A stretch of 64,000 nt of DNA, taken from Haemophilus haemolyticus (lineage in GTDB: Bacteria; Pseudomonadota; Gammaproteobacteria; Enterobacterales; Pasteurellaceae). The notes under the pieces were generated by a model. The model did no database searches. It was not told the DNA's origin and saw only the letters and a program-made list of their open reading frames with translations. Of this stretch, positions 1 to 9,416 are shown in pieces; the stretch's first letter is position 1; every line of letters starts with the position of its first letter. The position numbers and the translations under genes are program-made. The stretch spans positions 62,001 to 126,000 of the forward strand of contig NZ_CP031243.1 of the NCBI RefSeq assembly GCF_003352385.1, written 5' to 3'.

Positions 1-5
1 ACGCA

Positions 6-872
6 CTATTTCCAGCCTTTTGCTTTACAAATTAAATCGTAAGCAGCTTGAATCTGTTGAGTTTTTTCTTTTGCCATTTCCATCATTTCTGGAGGTAAAC
101 CTTTCGCCACAAGTTTATCTGGATGGTGTTCATTCATTAAACGACGATAAGCGCGCTTAACCGTGTTTTGCTCATCGGACTCAGTCACACCCAATACTTT
201 ATAGGCATCATTTAAAGTTGGGCCAGAAGCATGTTGGTAACCACCACTATTTTGTTGCTGATATTGGTAGCCCCCTTGATAGGCACCTTGTTGATATTGC
301 TGATAGAAACCGCCTTGAGTAAAAGCTCGAGCAGCCATTTCCATTGCAATCATTTGTTCAAATTGCATACGAGAAAGACCAAGTTCTTCAGCAATCACAT
401 AAAGTACTTCCTTCTCATTTTCGTGAAGTTCTGAATCGGCAAAAGCCGCTTGAACTTGCACTTGTAAGAACATTCGCAATAAATCAGCACGCTGCCCACA
501 ACCAATGCGAAATTCACGGATAACTTGGCGAATTGGGAAATCAGATTCTTTACCACGACGAAATGCATCTTGCGCTAATTTACGCCCCGCATCATCCAGT
601 TTAAGCTGAATCATTAATTGATTAGCTAATTGAATATCTTCTTCTGTTACACGCCCTTTAGATTTACTTAAATGCCCTAACACCGCAAAGGTGGTTTGCA
701 TAAACAAGTCTTGACGCGTTGTTTTCTTTTTAAAGAAACTGGAACTTACTGAACCAAGTTCATACAATTTTTTATCTGCGATGGAACCTAAAACAAGCCC
801 AGCAATCGCACCAAAAAATCCACCAACTTTCCAACCTAAAAATACGCCTATAATTTTTCCAATAAATCCCAT
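6..872 (-). CDS. djlA: DjlA, membrane-anchored J-domain co-chaperone
   Basis: A 288-aa DnaJ-like protein that should stimulate DnaK from the inner membrane. The N-terminus (about residues 5-31) is a single Gly-rich hydrophobic anchor with GxxxG spacing, typical of DjlA dimerising segments. A TerB-like helical domain follows (about 55-185), then a Gln/Gly/Tyr-rich linker (about 188-218), and a C-terminal J domain with the HPD tripeptide at about 250-252. Full length for the family. The start ATG is preceded by a GGGGAAAG-type ribosome site. It is the first gene of the window and is separated from pyrE by 78 nt carrying an uptake sequence. Confidence 0.95.
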   Translation of the reverse strand: MGFIGKIIGVFLGWKVGGFFGAIAGLVLGSIADKKLYELGSVSSSFFKKKTTRQDLFMQTTFAVLGHLSKSKGRVTEEDIQLANQLMIQLKLDDAGRKLAQDAFRRGKESDFPIRQVIREFRIGCGQRADLLRMFLQVQVQAAFADSELHENEKEVLYVIAEELGLSRMQFEQMIAMEMAARAFTQGGFYQQYQQGAYQGGYQYQQQNSGGYQHASGPTLNDAYKVLGVTESDEQNTVKRAYRRLMNEHHPDKLVAKGLPPEMMEMAKEKTQQIQAAYDLICKAKGWK

Positions 873-950
873 TCTTTCCCCTGTTAAGTCAAAGTGCGGT
901 TATTTTTATAATGTTATTTATAATGATGACAAAAATTTATTTCTCAAGTT

Positions 951-1592
951 TTATACGCCAAATTCAGCACGATAAGCACGCATTTCTGACAAATGGCTAC
1001 TGTATCGAGGATCTTGTTCAATAAATTGCATCAAATCATCTAAATCAATGATTGATAGCACTTGGCATTGATAATCACGTTCTACTTCTTGAATTGCTGA
1101 AAGCTCGCCTTTTCCTCGCTCCTTACGGTTTAGAGCGATTAATACAGCCGCAAGCTCTGCCTGATTTGCACTGATTAATTCCATAGATTCACGAATTGCA
1201 GTACCCGCCGTAATCACGTCATCTACAAGCAAAATTTTTCCTTGCAATGGGCTACCAATTAAATTGCCGCCCTCTCCGTGATCTTTCACTTCTTTGCGAT
1301 TAAAACACACGGGTTTATCAATACCATAACGATTAAATAACGCCACCGAAACTGAAGTGCCAATTGGAATACCTTTGTAAGCAGGGCCAAAAACAACATC
1401 AAAATCTACCGCACTTGCCTGAATTGCCGCAGCATAAAACTCGCCTAAACGCGCTAAATCTGCCCCCGTATTAAACAGACCCGCATTGAAGAAATACGGA
1501 CTTTTACGCCCCGATTTCAAAGTAAACTCACCGAATTTCAATACATTTCGGCTTAAAGCAAATTCGATAAAATCGCGTTTATATTGTTCCAT
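951..1592 (-). CDS. pyrE: Orotate phosphoribosyltransferase
   Basis: A 213-aa cytosolic enzyme of pyrimidine synthesis that joins orotate to PRPP to give OMP. The PRPP-binding signature [10 protein letters not shown] lies at residues 123-132, and the flexible-loop region [10 protein letters not shown] at 100-109. Full length. It lies 23 nt downstream of rph on the same strand, the same rph-pyrE arrangement as in enterobacteria, so the two are probably cotranscribed. Confidence 0.97.
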   Translation of the reverse strand: MEQYKRDFIEFALSRNVLKFGEFTLKSGRKSPYFFNAGLFNTGADLARLGEFYAAAIQASAVDFDVVFGPAYKGIPIGTSVSVALFNRYGIDKPVCFNRKEVKDHGEGGNLIGSPLQGKILLVDDVITAGTAIRESMELISANQAELAAVLIALNRKERGKGELSAIQEVERDYQCQVLSIIDLDDLMQFIEQDPRYSSHLSEMRAYRAEFGV

Positions 1593-1615
1593 TTTTTAAC
1601 CCCTATAAACTATGT

Positions 1616-2332
1616 TTATAAGCCTAGCGCTTCGCGTTGAGCGACAAAAATTTGATTACAACCTTGTTTCGCTAAATCTAATAATGTTAATAATTCTTCA
1701 TGACTAAATGGCTCGCCTTCTGCAGTGCCTTGCACCTCAATCATGCGACCATCTTCCATCATCACAACATTCATATCGGTTTCCGCTGCAGAATCTTCCA
1801 CATATTCCAAATCACAAACAGCTTGACCATCAACAATCCCCACAGAAATCGCCGAAACCAAACCTTTAATTGGGTTAATTTTTAATGTGCCATTCTCAAT
1901 TAAACCATTGATCGCATCACATAATGCAACTGCAGCACCAGTAATGGATGCAGTTCGTGTGCCGCCATCTGCTTGAATAACATCGCAATCTAAAGTAATC
2001 GCACGTTCACCCAGTGCTTTAAGATCCACCATCGCTCGCAAAGAACGGGCAATTAAGCGTTGAATTTCCATTGTGCGTCCGCCTTGTTTACCTTTAGCCG
2101 CTTCACGTTGCATACGACTATGTGTTGAACGTGGCAACATTCCGTATTCAGCCGTGACCCAGCCTTGCCCTTGTCCTTTTAAGAAACGTGGAACAGCATC
2201 TTCCACTGTTGCAGTACAAAGCACTTTAGTATCACCAAATTCAACCAGCACGGAACCTTCAGCGTGTTTAGTATAGTTACGGGTAATTTTAATTTGGCGG
2301 GGTTGATTATTTTCTCGATTATTTGGACGCAT
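1616..2332 (-). CDS. rph: Ribonuclease PH
   Basis: A 238-aa phosphorolytic 3'-to-5' exoribonuclease that trims tRNA precursors. Visible family motifs are [14 protein letters not shown] (about 56-69), the Arg-rich [14 protein letters not shown] stretch and the phosphate-site segment [18 protein letters not shown] (about 115-132). The C-terminus is complete, unlike the frameshifted rph of E. coli K-12. It is the promoter-proximal gene of rph-pyrE. Confidence 0.97.
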   Translation of the reverse strand: MRPNNRENNQPRQIKITRNYTKHAEGSVLVEFGDTKVLCTATVEDAVPRFLKGQGQGWVTAEYGMLPRSTHSRMQREAAKGKQGGRTMEIQRLIARSLRAMVDLKALGERAITLDCDVIQADGGTRTASITGAAVALCDAINGLIENGTLKINPIKGLVSAISVGIVDGQAVCDLEYVEDSAAETDMNVVMMEDGRMIEVQGTAEGEPFSHEELLTLLDLAKQGCNQIFVAQREALGL

Positions 2333-2349
2333 AATTATTCCTTGATATG

Positions 2350-2400
2350 GTTTAGAACGATGTAATAAAAAAGCGCACTATTCTAGCACGCTTTAGTTTT
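2350..2400 (-). terminator. Probable terminator after the SulP gene
   Basis: The minus strand reads AAAGCG..GCGCTTTTTT as an imperfect hairpin immediately 3' of the SulP gene. The T-run fits an intrinsic terminator separating it from rph. Confidence 0.55.
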
Positions 2401-2402
2401 CA

Positions 2403-4145
2403 TTATTGGGTAGTTTTTTCAAAGTCACGAATTTTATGAAAAGTTTCGTTCAAATCTGCCGCAAAATTAATTTTTTGAATATCTGGAGAAGAATTAGATT
2501 TAACTAACATTCTCAACGGCTGGAATTGCATATTGCACAAGTAAAGTTGTTGATGCGGCAACATATGTTGAACAAATCGGGTAATCGCATGAATTCCACC
2601 AGCATCAAGTACTGTCACTGCATCACATTGCAGCACAATATGTCGGATTTCATGATCGGTATGAACCGTTCTATCATGCAAATCCGCAAATAATTTATCC
2701 GCAGCGGCAAAGAAAAGCGGACCGCTAATTCGGTAAACCAAAACATCATCTAAATCATCAGGCGCATTGTGTTCAATGGCTTTTGTCATCTCAGCAATCG
2801 TCCGAATAAACAAGAGACTTGCAAGCAACACTCCGACACTAATCGCAATCACCATATCAAATAATACGGTCAAAATAAGACAAGTCAGCAACACTGTCAT
2901 TTCATTTTTGCCTGAACGGCGAGCAAGGTGAATAATATCGTGCACACTCGCCATATTCCACGCGACCACCAACAACAAAGCAGCCATAGATGACAAAGGC
3001 AAATAAGAAAGGGCTTGCGAAAACAAAAGTAAAGCGAATAAAACAAGTATTGCGTGCACAACACTTGATATTGGCGATACCGCCCCTGATTTCACATTAG
3101 CCGCAGAACGAGCAATTGCAGCTGTTGCAGTAATCCCGCCAAAAAACGGAGAAATGATATTCCCCAAGCCCTGTGCTAATAACTCGTTATTAGAGTGATG
3201 TTTAGTATCTGTCATATTATCTAAAATCACTGCACAAAGAAGTGATTCGATTGCTCCTAATACGGCCATTGAAAAAGCAGCGGGTAATAAAGCTTGCAAG
3301 CTATTAAAATCCCAATGAATTAATTGACCTTGCGCATCAGGAATATTCCACGGCAGAGAAAAATCTGGCAATACATTAGGAATTCCATGACCAATGGAAC
3401 CATCAGGCAAAGTATATTGGAATGCAGATCCAATCGTCGCCACCTCAAAACCAAAATGCTGTAATGCCAGAGCTAAAATCGTGCCAATAATCACAGCAGG
3501 TAGATGCCCTGGCACTGCCAAACGCAATTTATGCCATTGAGTTAGGACTAATAGAGTTACCACACCAACCGTTGCATTCGCCCAATTTATCGTAGGAAGT
3601 GCGGTAAAAATTGTTTGAATTTTTTCAAGATAATGCGCCGGCATTTTTTCTATGGAAAGCCCCAAAAAATCCTTAATCTGCAAAGTACCAATAGTAATGC
3701 CAATCCCACAAGTAAAACCTAAGGTGACGGGCAAAGGAATATATTCAATTAAACGCCCTAGACGAAATAACGCCATCAAAACCAAAATCAGCCCAGAAAG
3801 CAACGTTGCCATCAAAAGACCGCTTAGCCCAAATTGCTGGGTAACAGGGTAAAGAATCACAACAAAAGCGGCAGTAGGCCCAGATATATTAAAGCGAGAA
3901 CCACCAGTCAGCGCGATAACGATACCCGCAATAATTGCCGTATAAAGACCATGTTGTGGCGGTACACCACTCGCAATCGCCAAAGCCATGGAAAGCGGAA
4001 TTGCAATCACCCCCACAGTCAACCCTGAAATAATGTCGCGAATCAGCGATTTTTTCGAATAACCTAAACGAAAGGAATCTTTCAGCGCGCTAAAGGGTTT
4101 TACGGCTAAAAAAACATTTTTAGAAAATAATGCTTTAATATGCAT
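2403..4145 (-). CDS. SulP-family inorganic anion transporter with STAS domain
   Basis: A 580-aa inner-membrane protein. The N-terminal two thirds are strongly hydrophobic with 10 or more membrane segments and carry SulP hallmarks ([20 protein letters not shown] near 40-60, then [11 protein letters not shown]). The C-terminal 120 residues form a cytoplasmic STAS domain ([15 protein letters not shown]... then [10 protein letters not shown]). SulP proteins move sulfate, bicarbonate or dicarboxylates; the substrate cannot be read from sequence. Monocistronic, with an uptake sequence just upstream at about 4169. Confidence 0.9.
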   Translation of the reverse strand: MHIKALFSKNVFLAVKPFSALKDSFRLGYSKKSLIRDIISGLTVGVIAIPLSMALAIASGVPPQHGLYTAIIAGIVIALTGGSRFNISGPTAAFVVILYPVTQQFGLSGLLMATLLSGLILVLMALFRLGRLIEYIPLPVTLGFTCGIGITIGTLQIKDFLGLSIEKMPAHYLEKIQTIFTALPTINWANATVGVVTLLVLTQWHKLRLAVPGHLPAVIIGTILALALQHFGFEVATIGSAFQYTLPDGSIGHGIPNVLPDFSLPWNIPDAQGQLIHWDFNSLQALLPAAFSMAVLGAIESLLCAVILDNMTDTKHHSNNELLAQGLGNIISPFFGGITATAAIARSAANVKSGAVSPISSVVHAILVLFALLLFSQALSYLPLSSMAALLLVVAWNMASVHDIIHLARRSGKNEMTVLLTCLILTVLFDMVIAISVGVLLASLLFIRTIAEMTKAIEHNAPDDLDDVLVYRISGPLFFAAADKLFADLHDRTVHTDHEIRHIVLQCDAVTVLDAGGIHAITRFVQHMLPHQQLYLCNMQFQPLRMLVKSNSSPDIQKINFAADLNETFHKIRDFEKTTQ

Positions 4146-4225
4146 AAAAAAACTACAAACGATAAATAAAGTGCGGTTATTCTAGCGAAACTTTTAAAAG
4201 TTTTTTATGTTCTAGCGCAAAAAAC

Positions 4226-4254
4226 TTGACTAAACTGGAGCAAATCTTTATAGT
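4226..4254 (+). promoter_or_regulatory. Sigma-70 promoter of tRNA-Ser
   Basis: TTGACT at 4226-4231 and TATAGT at 4249-4254 with a 17-nt spacer. Transcription would begin about 9 nt before the mature tRNA end. Confidence 0.7.
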
Positions 4255-4269
4255 TTGCGCACCTTTTAC

Positions 4270-4359
4270 GGTGAGATGTCCGAGTGGTTGAAGGAGCACG
4301 CCTGGAAAGCGTGTATGTGGGAAACTGCATCAAGGGTTCAAATCCCTTTCTCACCGCCA
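4270..4359 (+). tRNA. tRNA-Ser (anticodon GGA)
   Basis: A 90-nt class II tRNA with a long variable arm. The acceptor stem GGTGAGA (4270-4276) pairs with TCTCACC (4349-4355), followed by discriminator G and encoded CCA (4357-4359). The anticodon stem CACGC/GCGTG encloses loop CTGGAAA with anticodon GGA at 4304-4306, reading UCC/UCU. The T loop GGTTCAAATCC is canonical. No integrase or attachment-site duplication is seen beside it. Confidence 0.97.
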
Positions 4360-4541
4360 TCCTAATTTTATTCCCTAATCATTCCCCTTTTCTTTCTTCT
4401 TCAAATTCAGTTTTTTTATTCTAATTATTTTTGTTATTACGCTCATTGAATTTTTTCATCAATGCAGTAAACTAGCCACCGATTTTTAATCACCTTTCTT
4501 TTCACTTTAAATGTTACCCGCGAGTAACAAAAGGACACATC

Positions 4542-5765
4542 ATGACAAACAAAGTAAACAGTTATGGCTGGAAAGCCTTAATTGGCTCTGCCGTCGGCTA
4601 TGCAATGGACGGTTTCGATCTTCTCATTTTAGGTTTCATGCTTAGTGCAATTTCTGCTGACTTAAATCTAACACCCGCACAAGGTGGCTCTCTCGTGACA
4701 TGGACTCTTATTGGTACAGTATTTGGCGGTATTTTATTTGGCGCATTAAGCGATAAATACGGTCGTGTACGCGTACTGACTTGGACCATTCTTCTTTTTG
4801 CGGTATTTACTGGGTTATGTGCGCTTGCACAAGGTTATTGGGACTTACTGATTTATCGCACAATTGCGGGCATTGGCTTAGGCGGTGAATTTGGAATTGG
4901 GATGGCTCTAGCAGCAGAAGCATGGCCCGCACGTCACCGAGCTAAAGCGGCATCTTATGTTGCATTGGGTTGGCAAGCTGGTGTGTTAGGTGCAGCATTA
5001 CTTACACCATTATTGCTCCCGCATATTGGCTGGCGTGGAATGTTCTTGGTGGGTATCTTCCCTGCATTTGTCGCTTGGTTCTTACGTTCTCATCTGCACG
5101 AACCCGAAATTTTCACGCAAAAACAAACCGCACTTTCAACGCAATCCAGTTTTACTGATAAATTACGTTCATTCCAGCTTCTGATTAAAGACAAAGCCAC
5201 GAGCAAAATTAGTCTTGGTATCGTCGTACTCACTTCTGTACAAAACTTCGGTTATTACGGCATTATGATTTGGTTACCTAATTTCTTATCAAAACAACTT
5301 GGATTCAGTTTAACTAAATCTGGACTTTGGACAGCCGTTACCGTCTGCGGCATGATGGCTGGCATTTGGATTTTCGGACAACTCGCCGACCGCATCGGAC
5401 GCAAACCAAGTTTCTTACTTTTCCAATTAGGCGCAGTGATAAGTATCGTGGTTTACTCACAACTTACCGATCCTGACATCATGCTTCTTGCTGGAGCATT
5501 TTTAGGTATGTTTGTGAACGGAATGATGGGTGGTTACGGTGCATTAATGGCAGAAGCCTACCCAACAGAGGCTCGAGCAACAGCACAAAACGTACTTTTC
5601 AATATTGGTCGTTCTGTAGGGGGATTTGGACCTGTAGTTGTGGGCGCGGTTGTACTCGCCTACTCTTTCCAGACGGCCATCGCCCTACTTGCGATTATCT
5701 ACGTAATTGATATGTTAGCGACAATTTTCTTAATCCCTGAATTAAAAGGTAAAGCCTTAGACTAA
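4542..5765 (+). CDS. MFS metabolite transporter
   Basis: A 407-aa 12-helix major facilitator protein. The loop 2-3 signature is GALSDKYGRVRV (about 67-78) and its repeat in the second half is GQLADRIGRKP. The segment GIGLGGEFGIGMALAAEAWP resembles aromatic-acid/sialate-type symporters. The family relation suggests proton-driven uptake of an organic acid; the substrate is unknown. From memory it corresponds to the H. influenzae Rd protein annotated as a putative metabolite transporter next to rfaF. The start follows AAAAGGACACATC. Confidence 0.85.
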   Translation: MTNKVNSYGWKALIGSAVGYAMDGFDLLILGFMLSAISADLNLTPAQGGSLVTWTLIGTVFGGILFGALSDKYGRVRVLTWTILLFAVFTGLCALAQGYWDLLIYRTIAGIGLGGEFGIGMALAAEAWPARHRAKAASYVALGWQAGVLGAALLTPLLLPHIGWRGMFLVGIFPAFVAWFLRSHLHEPEIFTQKQTALSTQSSFTDKLRSFQLLIKDKATSKISLGIVVLTSVQNFGYYGIMIWLPNFLSKQLGFSLTKSGLWTAVTVCGMMAGIWIFGQLADRIGRKPSFLLFQLGAVISIVVYSQLTDPDIMLLAGAFLGMFVNGMMGGYGALMAEAYPTEARATAQNVLFNIGRSVGGFGPVVVGAVVLAYSFQTAIALLAIIYVIDMLATIFLIPELKGKALD

Positions 5766-5782
5766 GAAAATATAAAAGATAA

Positions 5783-5807
5783 AAATGCTCGCCAAGTGCG
5801 AGCATTT
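5783..5807. terminator. Bidirectional terminator
   Basis: Ten-base-pair stem AAATGCTCGC/GCGAGCATTT with a 5-nt loop, between the convergent MFS and heptosyltransferase genes. Confidence 0.85.
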
Positions 5808-5809
5808 CT

Positions 5810-6766
5810 TTATGCAATAAAAGGAAGTAATTTTGAAAATACTTGTTCAGCTGAAATCTCTTTCATTGAACTTGCCGATAAATAATGCTGATTTTTACCA
5901 TAACAGCCAATCAATTTAGGATCCGTTGCGCCATAAAGCGTAATATTGGGTTTATCCAGTGCAGCAGTTAAATGCGCCAAGCCTGTATCCACTGACACAA
6001 CGGCTTTTGCATTTGCAAGCTGTTTTGCAAGCTCCGTTAAAGTTAACTTAGGCAACACGATCACATTAGAATGAGCTTGAGTCAAACGCTCTGCTTGCGC
6101 TTTTTCTTGTTCATTTCCCCAAGGCAAGCGAATTTCGTAATCAGAAAGTGCGGTAATTTTTTCAATCAATTTTTGCCATTCTAATTCTTCCCAATGCTTA
6201 TCTGCTCGAGTTGTAGAATGAATGAATATCACATTGTTTTGTTCTGAAGTTTGATGAAGAAAATGGCGAGCAATACCATAGTCACTCTGAACCTGAGGTA
6301 ATTCATAACCTAAACTCTGGGCAAAAAGCTGACGAATTCGTTCCACCGCATGCTGTTGATAAGAAATGGCATATTTTTTATCGTAGAAAAAAGATGCTAA
6401 CGGCTCTCGAATACTTTGACGATCATAGCCATGTTTCATACCTTGAGCGAAACGAGTTGCAAATAATGCACTTTTAATGAGCCCTTGCGCATCAATTACC
6501 GCATCATAGTTTTCAGCCTGCAACAAAGTGCGGTAATTTTTCCACTCATTTCTTGTTTGAATGGAAAAAGGCGATTTACGCCAACGGCGCAAAGCAATAG
6601 GAATCACGCGATTTACGACGGAATGCCAACGTGGAATTTCTGCAAAGTTTTCTTCCACCACCCAATCAATGCTTAAACTGGGGATCGCCTTTTGAGCATC
6701 AGTCAAGGCGGGCAAAGTGTGGATAACATCCCCCATAGAGGAAGTCTTAATCACACATACTTTCAT
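5810..6766 (-). CDS. waaC: WaaC-type LPS heptosyltransferase I
   Basis: A 318-aa GT9-family enzyme expected to add the first L,D-heptose to the Kdo of lipid A-Kdo at the inner face of the membrane. It opens with MKVCVIKTSSMGDVIHTLPA, a close match to enterobacterial WaaC, and carries RRWRK near 81 and the donor-site region SVDTGLAHLTAALDKP (about 264-279). The ATG overlaps the EamA stop codon (ATGA), implying translational coupling. H. influenzae is known to use a different heptosyltransferase I (OpsX) for phosphorylated Kdo, so the role of a WaaC-like enzyme here is worth testing. Confidence 0.85.
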   Translation of the reverse strand: MKVCVIKTSSMGDVIHTLPALTDAQKAIPSLSIDWVVEENFAEIPRWHSVVNRVIPIALRRWRKSPFSIQTRNEWKNYRTLLQAENYDAVIDAQGLIKSALFATRFAQGMKHGYDRQSIREPLASFFYDKKYAISYQQHAVERIRQLFAQSLGYELPQVQSDYGIARHFLHQTSEQNNVIFIHSTTRADKHWEELEWQKLIEKITALSDYEIRLPWGNEQEKAQAERLTQAHSNVIVLPKLTLTELAKQLANAKAVVSVDTGLAHLTAALDKPNITLYGATDPKLIGCYGKNQHYLSASSMKEISAEQVFSKLLPFIA

Positions 6767-7668
6767 TTAATTAACCTTCTTCCCCAGTGCATAATCCCAA
6801 GCCCAGATACGGCTAAAATGCCCCCAATAATTAAGGAGGAATCCACTTGTTCATTCAACCAAACGGCTGAAAATAAAATGCCTAAAATCGGCACAAGAAT
6901 AATGTAAGCCGAGGCATTGCCTGCCCCTAAGTGTTTCACACCATCAAAATACCATGCATAAGCCAATACCGTTGCACCAAATGCAAGACCAAGTAAACTA
7001 AACCATTGCACTCCATTTAATTGAAATACGGTTGCCCAATCTTCCGCACTTTCCGTCCATAATGCTGCCAACGTCAGCATGAAAAAACCAAAAGTAGAAG
7101 AAATCGTGGTAGCGGTGAGAGAATCAATTCCGATTAATACTTTACGAGCCAATAAAGTATAAGCAACCCAGCAAACTAAAGCACAAAGCAATAACATTTG
7201 ACCGAATCCAAAATTTTGTAAGAGGTTAGTTGGATTCCCTTTTGTCATGGCTAACAAAGAACCGCTAATGGCAATAATCATCCCTAACACAACCCAGCGA
7301 TTCCATTTTTCTTTAAATAATAAAATCGCAAAAAACATCGTAAAGACTGGATTAGAGGCAACGACCATCGTTCCTTGCCCTGCTGGAACATATTTCAAAC
7401 CCCAAATAAAGAAAGTCGAATAACCAAAGATCCCAAGCAAAGCCGTTAACAATAACCCCACCCATTGATTAGGTCGCAGTTGTTTAGCATATTTGAAACG
7501 ATTCGCCGCATATAGCCAAATAATGAGTGGAATAATGGCGAAAAAAAAGCGCATGCTTGAAGCAATAAATGTCGGCATAGCTTGGGCAACCACTCGTCCC
7601 CAAGGCCAAGAGGCGCCCCATAAAATCACCATTCCAATTAATTGTAAATGTATGCGGAGAGGGTTCAT
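6763..7668 (-). CDS. EamA/DMT-family permease
   Basis: A 301-aa inner-membrane protein with about 10 hydrophobic helices arranged as two EamA repeats; GASWPWGRVVAQAMP near 19-33 and NASAYIILVPILGILFSAVWLNE near 243-265 are typical DMT signatures. The substrate is unknown (family members export amino acids or other metabolites). Overlaps the downstream heptosyltransferase start by 4 nt, so both are likely on one transcript. Confidence 0.85.
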   Translation of the reverse strand: MNPLRIHLQLIGMVILWGASWPWGRVVAQAMPTFIASSMRFFFAIIPLIIWLYAANRFKYAKQLRPNQWVGLLLTALLGIFGYSTFFIWGLKYVPAGQGTMVVASNPVFTMFFAILLFKEKWNRWVVLGMIIAISGSLLAMTKGNPTNLLQNFGFGQMLLLCALVCWVAYTLLARKVLIGIDSLTATTISSTFGFFMLTLAALWTESAEDWATVFQLNGVQWFSLLGLAFGATVLAYAWYFDGVKHLGAGNASAYIILVPILGILFSAVWLNEQVDSSLIIGGILAVSGLGIMHWGRRLIK

Positions 7669-7696
7669 ATCATTAACATATCCAGTTACGCCTTTT

Positions 7697-8281
7697 CTAT
7701 TTACTTAAAGGCTCTGCTTGGTAAGCTTTTATTTTTTCTCGTAAAGCGGCTTCAAATGCTTCTCGATGAGCATCATCTTGAAAGGCTGAATGAGGAATTA
7801 AGAAAAACAAGCCTGTATCAACTCGAATTATTAAGTAACCATAATGATTTTCGATATGATGAATGTACCGATAATTATATAAAGTTTGACAGAGCGCTAT
7901 TTCAGAATATAAACCATCGTCTTGAATACGTACGGTTCTCTTTTCTTGCTCTATTCTATTAAGTACTTGGCTTTGAATTGCTCGATTATTTAAATAAGGT
8001 TGAATTAAAACTGCGTATATAAATGCTAATAGAGAAATGACAAGTAATATATATCCCACATAATAAGCCAAAATATTTTCATAATAATCATAAAAATATT
8101 CAGACCAATCCATCATTACAAAGGCAATAAAACAGCTTGGAATCAGAAATAATAAATACAATAGGAAATCACCAATATGCATTATATTACGAAATTTATT
8201 ATGTTTATAAATATCACGACTTACTTTCCTAGCTACTTTAGAATAACTTTTATCTAATACAGGTTGATATGTAATTTCCAT
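7697..8281 (-). CDS. YcxB-like membrane protein
   Basis: A 194-aa protein with two predicted membrane helices (about residues 34-55 and 68-90) followed by a C-terminal domain whose YNYRYIHHIENHYGYLIIRVDTG resembles the YcxB-like domain. Start chosen at the ATG at 8281 because AAGGAA lies 7 nt upstream; a longer GTG reading would overlap rfaF. The stop of rfaF is 1 nt upstream, so translation is coupled. Function unknown. Confidence 0.65.
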   Translation of the reverse strand: MEITYQPVLDKSYSKVARKVSRDIYKHNKFRNIMHIGDFLLYLLFLIPSCFIAFVMMDWSEYFYDYYENILAYYVGYILLVISLLAFIYAVLIQPYLNNRAIQSQVLNRIEQEKRTVRIQDDGLYSEIALCQTLYNYRYIHHIENHYGYLIIRVDTGLFFLIPHSAFQDDAHREAFEAALREKIKAYQAEPLSK

Positions 8282-8282
8282 T

Positions 8283-9341
8283 TTATATTCCTTTTTTGTT
8301 AGCACTTAAAAGTGCGGTCAATTTTTCCAATACTTTTTTCGGCGTAATATCGATCAAACTTTGATGATATCCTTCAGCGCTGTCGGTGCTTTTACGCACT
8401 TTAATCAAATCGCCTTCAATTAAACGGATGATTTCCGCTTTATCTGATAGTGGCGGCGTATACGTTGGGCTGGTTGGGCCATAAAGCGCAACCAATGGGC
8501 GATCTGTGGCTGCCGCAATATGCATTAAGCCGCTATCATTACTCACCACTGCTGTGCAGTTAGCAATTAAATCCACAGCTTGATTCAGGTTAGTTTGCCC
8601 CGCTAAATTTAAACAAAATGATTGTAGCTCGGCTGGTAATGCATTGCGGATTTGCTCTCCTGCTTCCACATCTTTTGGTGAACCAAATAATTCTACCGCA
8701 TAGCCTTTTTCAATGAGCATTTCGGCCAATTTAGCATAATGATAATGCGGCCAACGTTTAGCTGGACCAAATTCTGCGCCAGGACAAAAACCAATAATTG
8801 GACGTTCGCCTAAAAGTGCGGTTTGTTTTTCAAATTTTTTTAAGGTTTGAGCTTGTTGCGCTGGCTCAACCGTCAAATAGGGTTTTAAGACAGGAATATC
8901 ATCAGCTTTTGGTACAGTATCTTTTTCAAAAGCCAATGCAACATAACGCTGCACCATCATTGGATAATCTTTTTTATTGGCTCGTAAATCATTCAATAAA
9001 ATATAACGGCTTTCGCCTTTCCAACCACGACGATGAGCAATTTTTGCGAAAAAAGGAACAAACGCAGATTTTAATGAATTAGGTAAAACAATCGCCATAT
9101 CATATTGTTCACGCAAAGACTTTCCTAAACGATAACGCGTTCCCAATTCAAAGGTTCCGTGCCCTAATGGCATTTCAATCGCCTTACGCACCTCTGGCAT
9201 ACGCGCAAGCAAAGGCTTACACCAATTTGGTGCCATCACATCAATATTGCAATTTGGATATTGAATTTTCAGTTGCTGGTACAAGCTGTGCGACATCATC
9301 ATATCGCCAACCCAAGAAGGGCCAATAATTAGAATATTCAT
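8283..9341 (-). CDS. rfaF: ADP-heptose:LPS heptosyltransferase II
   Basis: A 352-aa GT9 enzyme that adds the second heptose to the LPS inner core. N-terminus MNILIIGPSWVGDMMMSHSL, donor-site segment VSNDSGLMHIAAATDRPLVALYGPTSP. Start set at ATG 9341: the longer reading begins at a TTG inside an uptake sequence and adds ten residues foreign to the family. Forms a convergent-free minus-strand cluster with the YcxB-like protein, EamA and waaC. Confidence 0.95.
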   Translation of the reverse strand: MNILIIGPSWVGDMMMSHSLYQQLKIQYPNCNIDVMAPNWCKPLLARMPEVRKAIEMPLGHGTFELGTRYRLGKSLREQYDMAIVLPNSLKSAFVPFFAKIAHRRGWKGESRYILLNDLRANKKDYPMMVQRYVALAFEKDTVPKADDIPVLKPYLTVEPAQQAQTLKKFEKQTALLGERPIIGFCPGAEFGPAKRWPHYHYAKLAEMLIEKGYAVELFGSPKDVEAGEQIRNALPAELQSFCLNLAGQTNLNQAVDLIANCTAVVSNDSGLMHIAAATDRPLVALYGPTSPTYTPPLSDKAEIIRLIEGDLIKVRKSTDSAEGYHQSLIDITPKKVLEKLTALLSANKKGI

Positions 9342-9416
9342 TTTCTGTCTTTCAGATAAAAGTGCGGTCAAAAATATTTGTTATTATGGCACAGAGTTGA
9401 ATAAAAATATTCTCCT

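Noticed and set aside
250..320. Gln/Gly/Tyr-rich repeats in djlA as a phase-variable tract
   Set aside because: The DNA is an irregular mix of CAA/CAG/GGT codons, not a pure tetranucleotide or similar repeat; it is a normal flexible linker.
4270..4359. tRNA-Ser as an integration site of a mobile island
   Set aside because: No integrase, no duplicated 3' tRNA end and no composition change is seen on either side.
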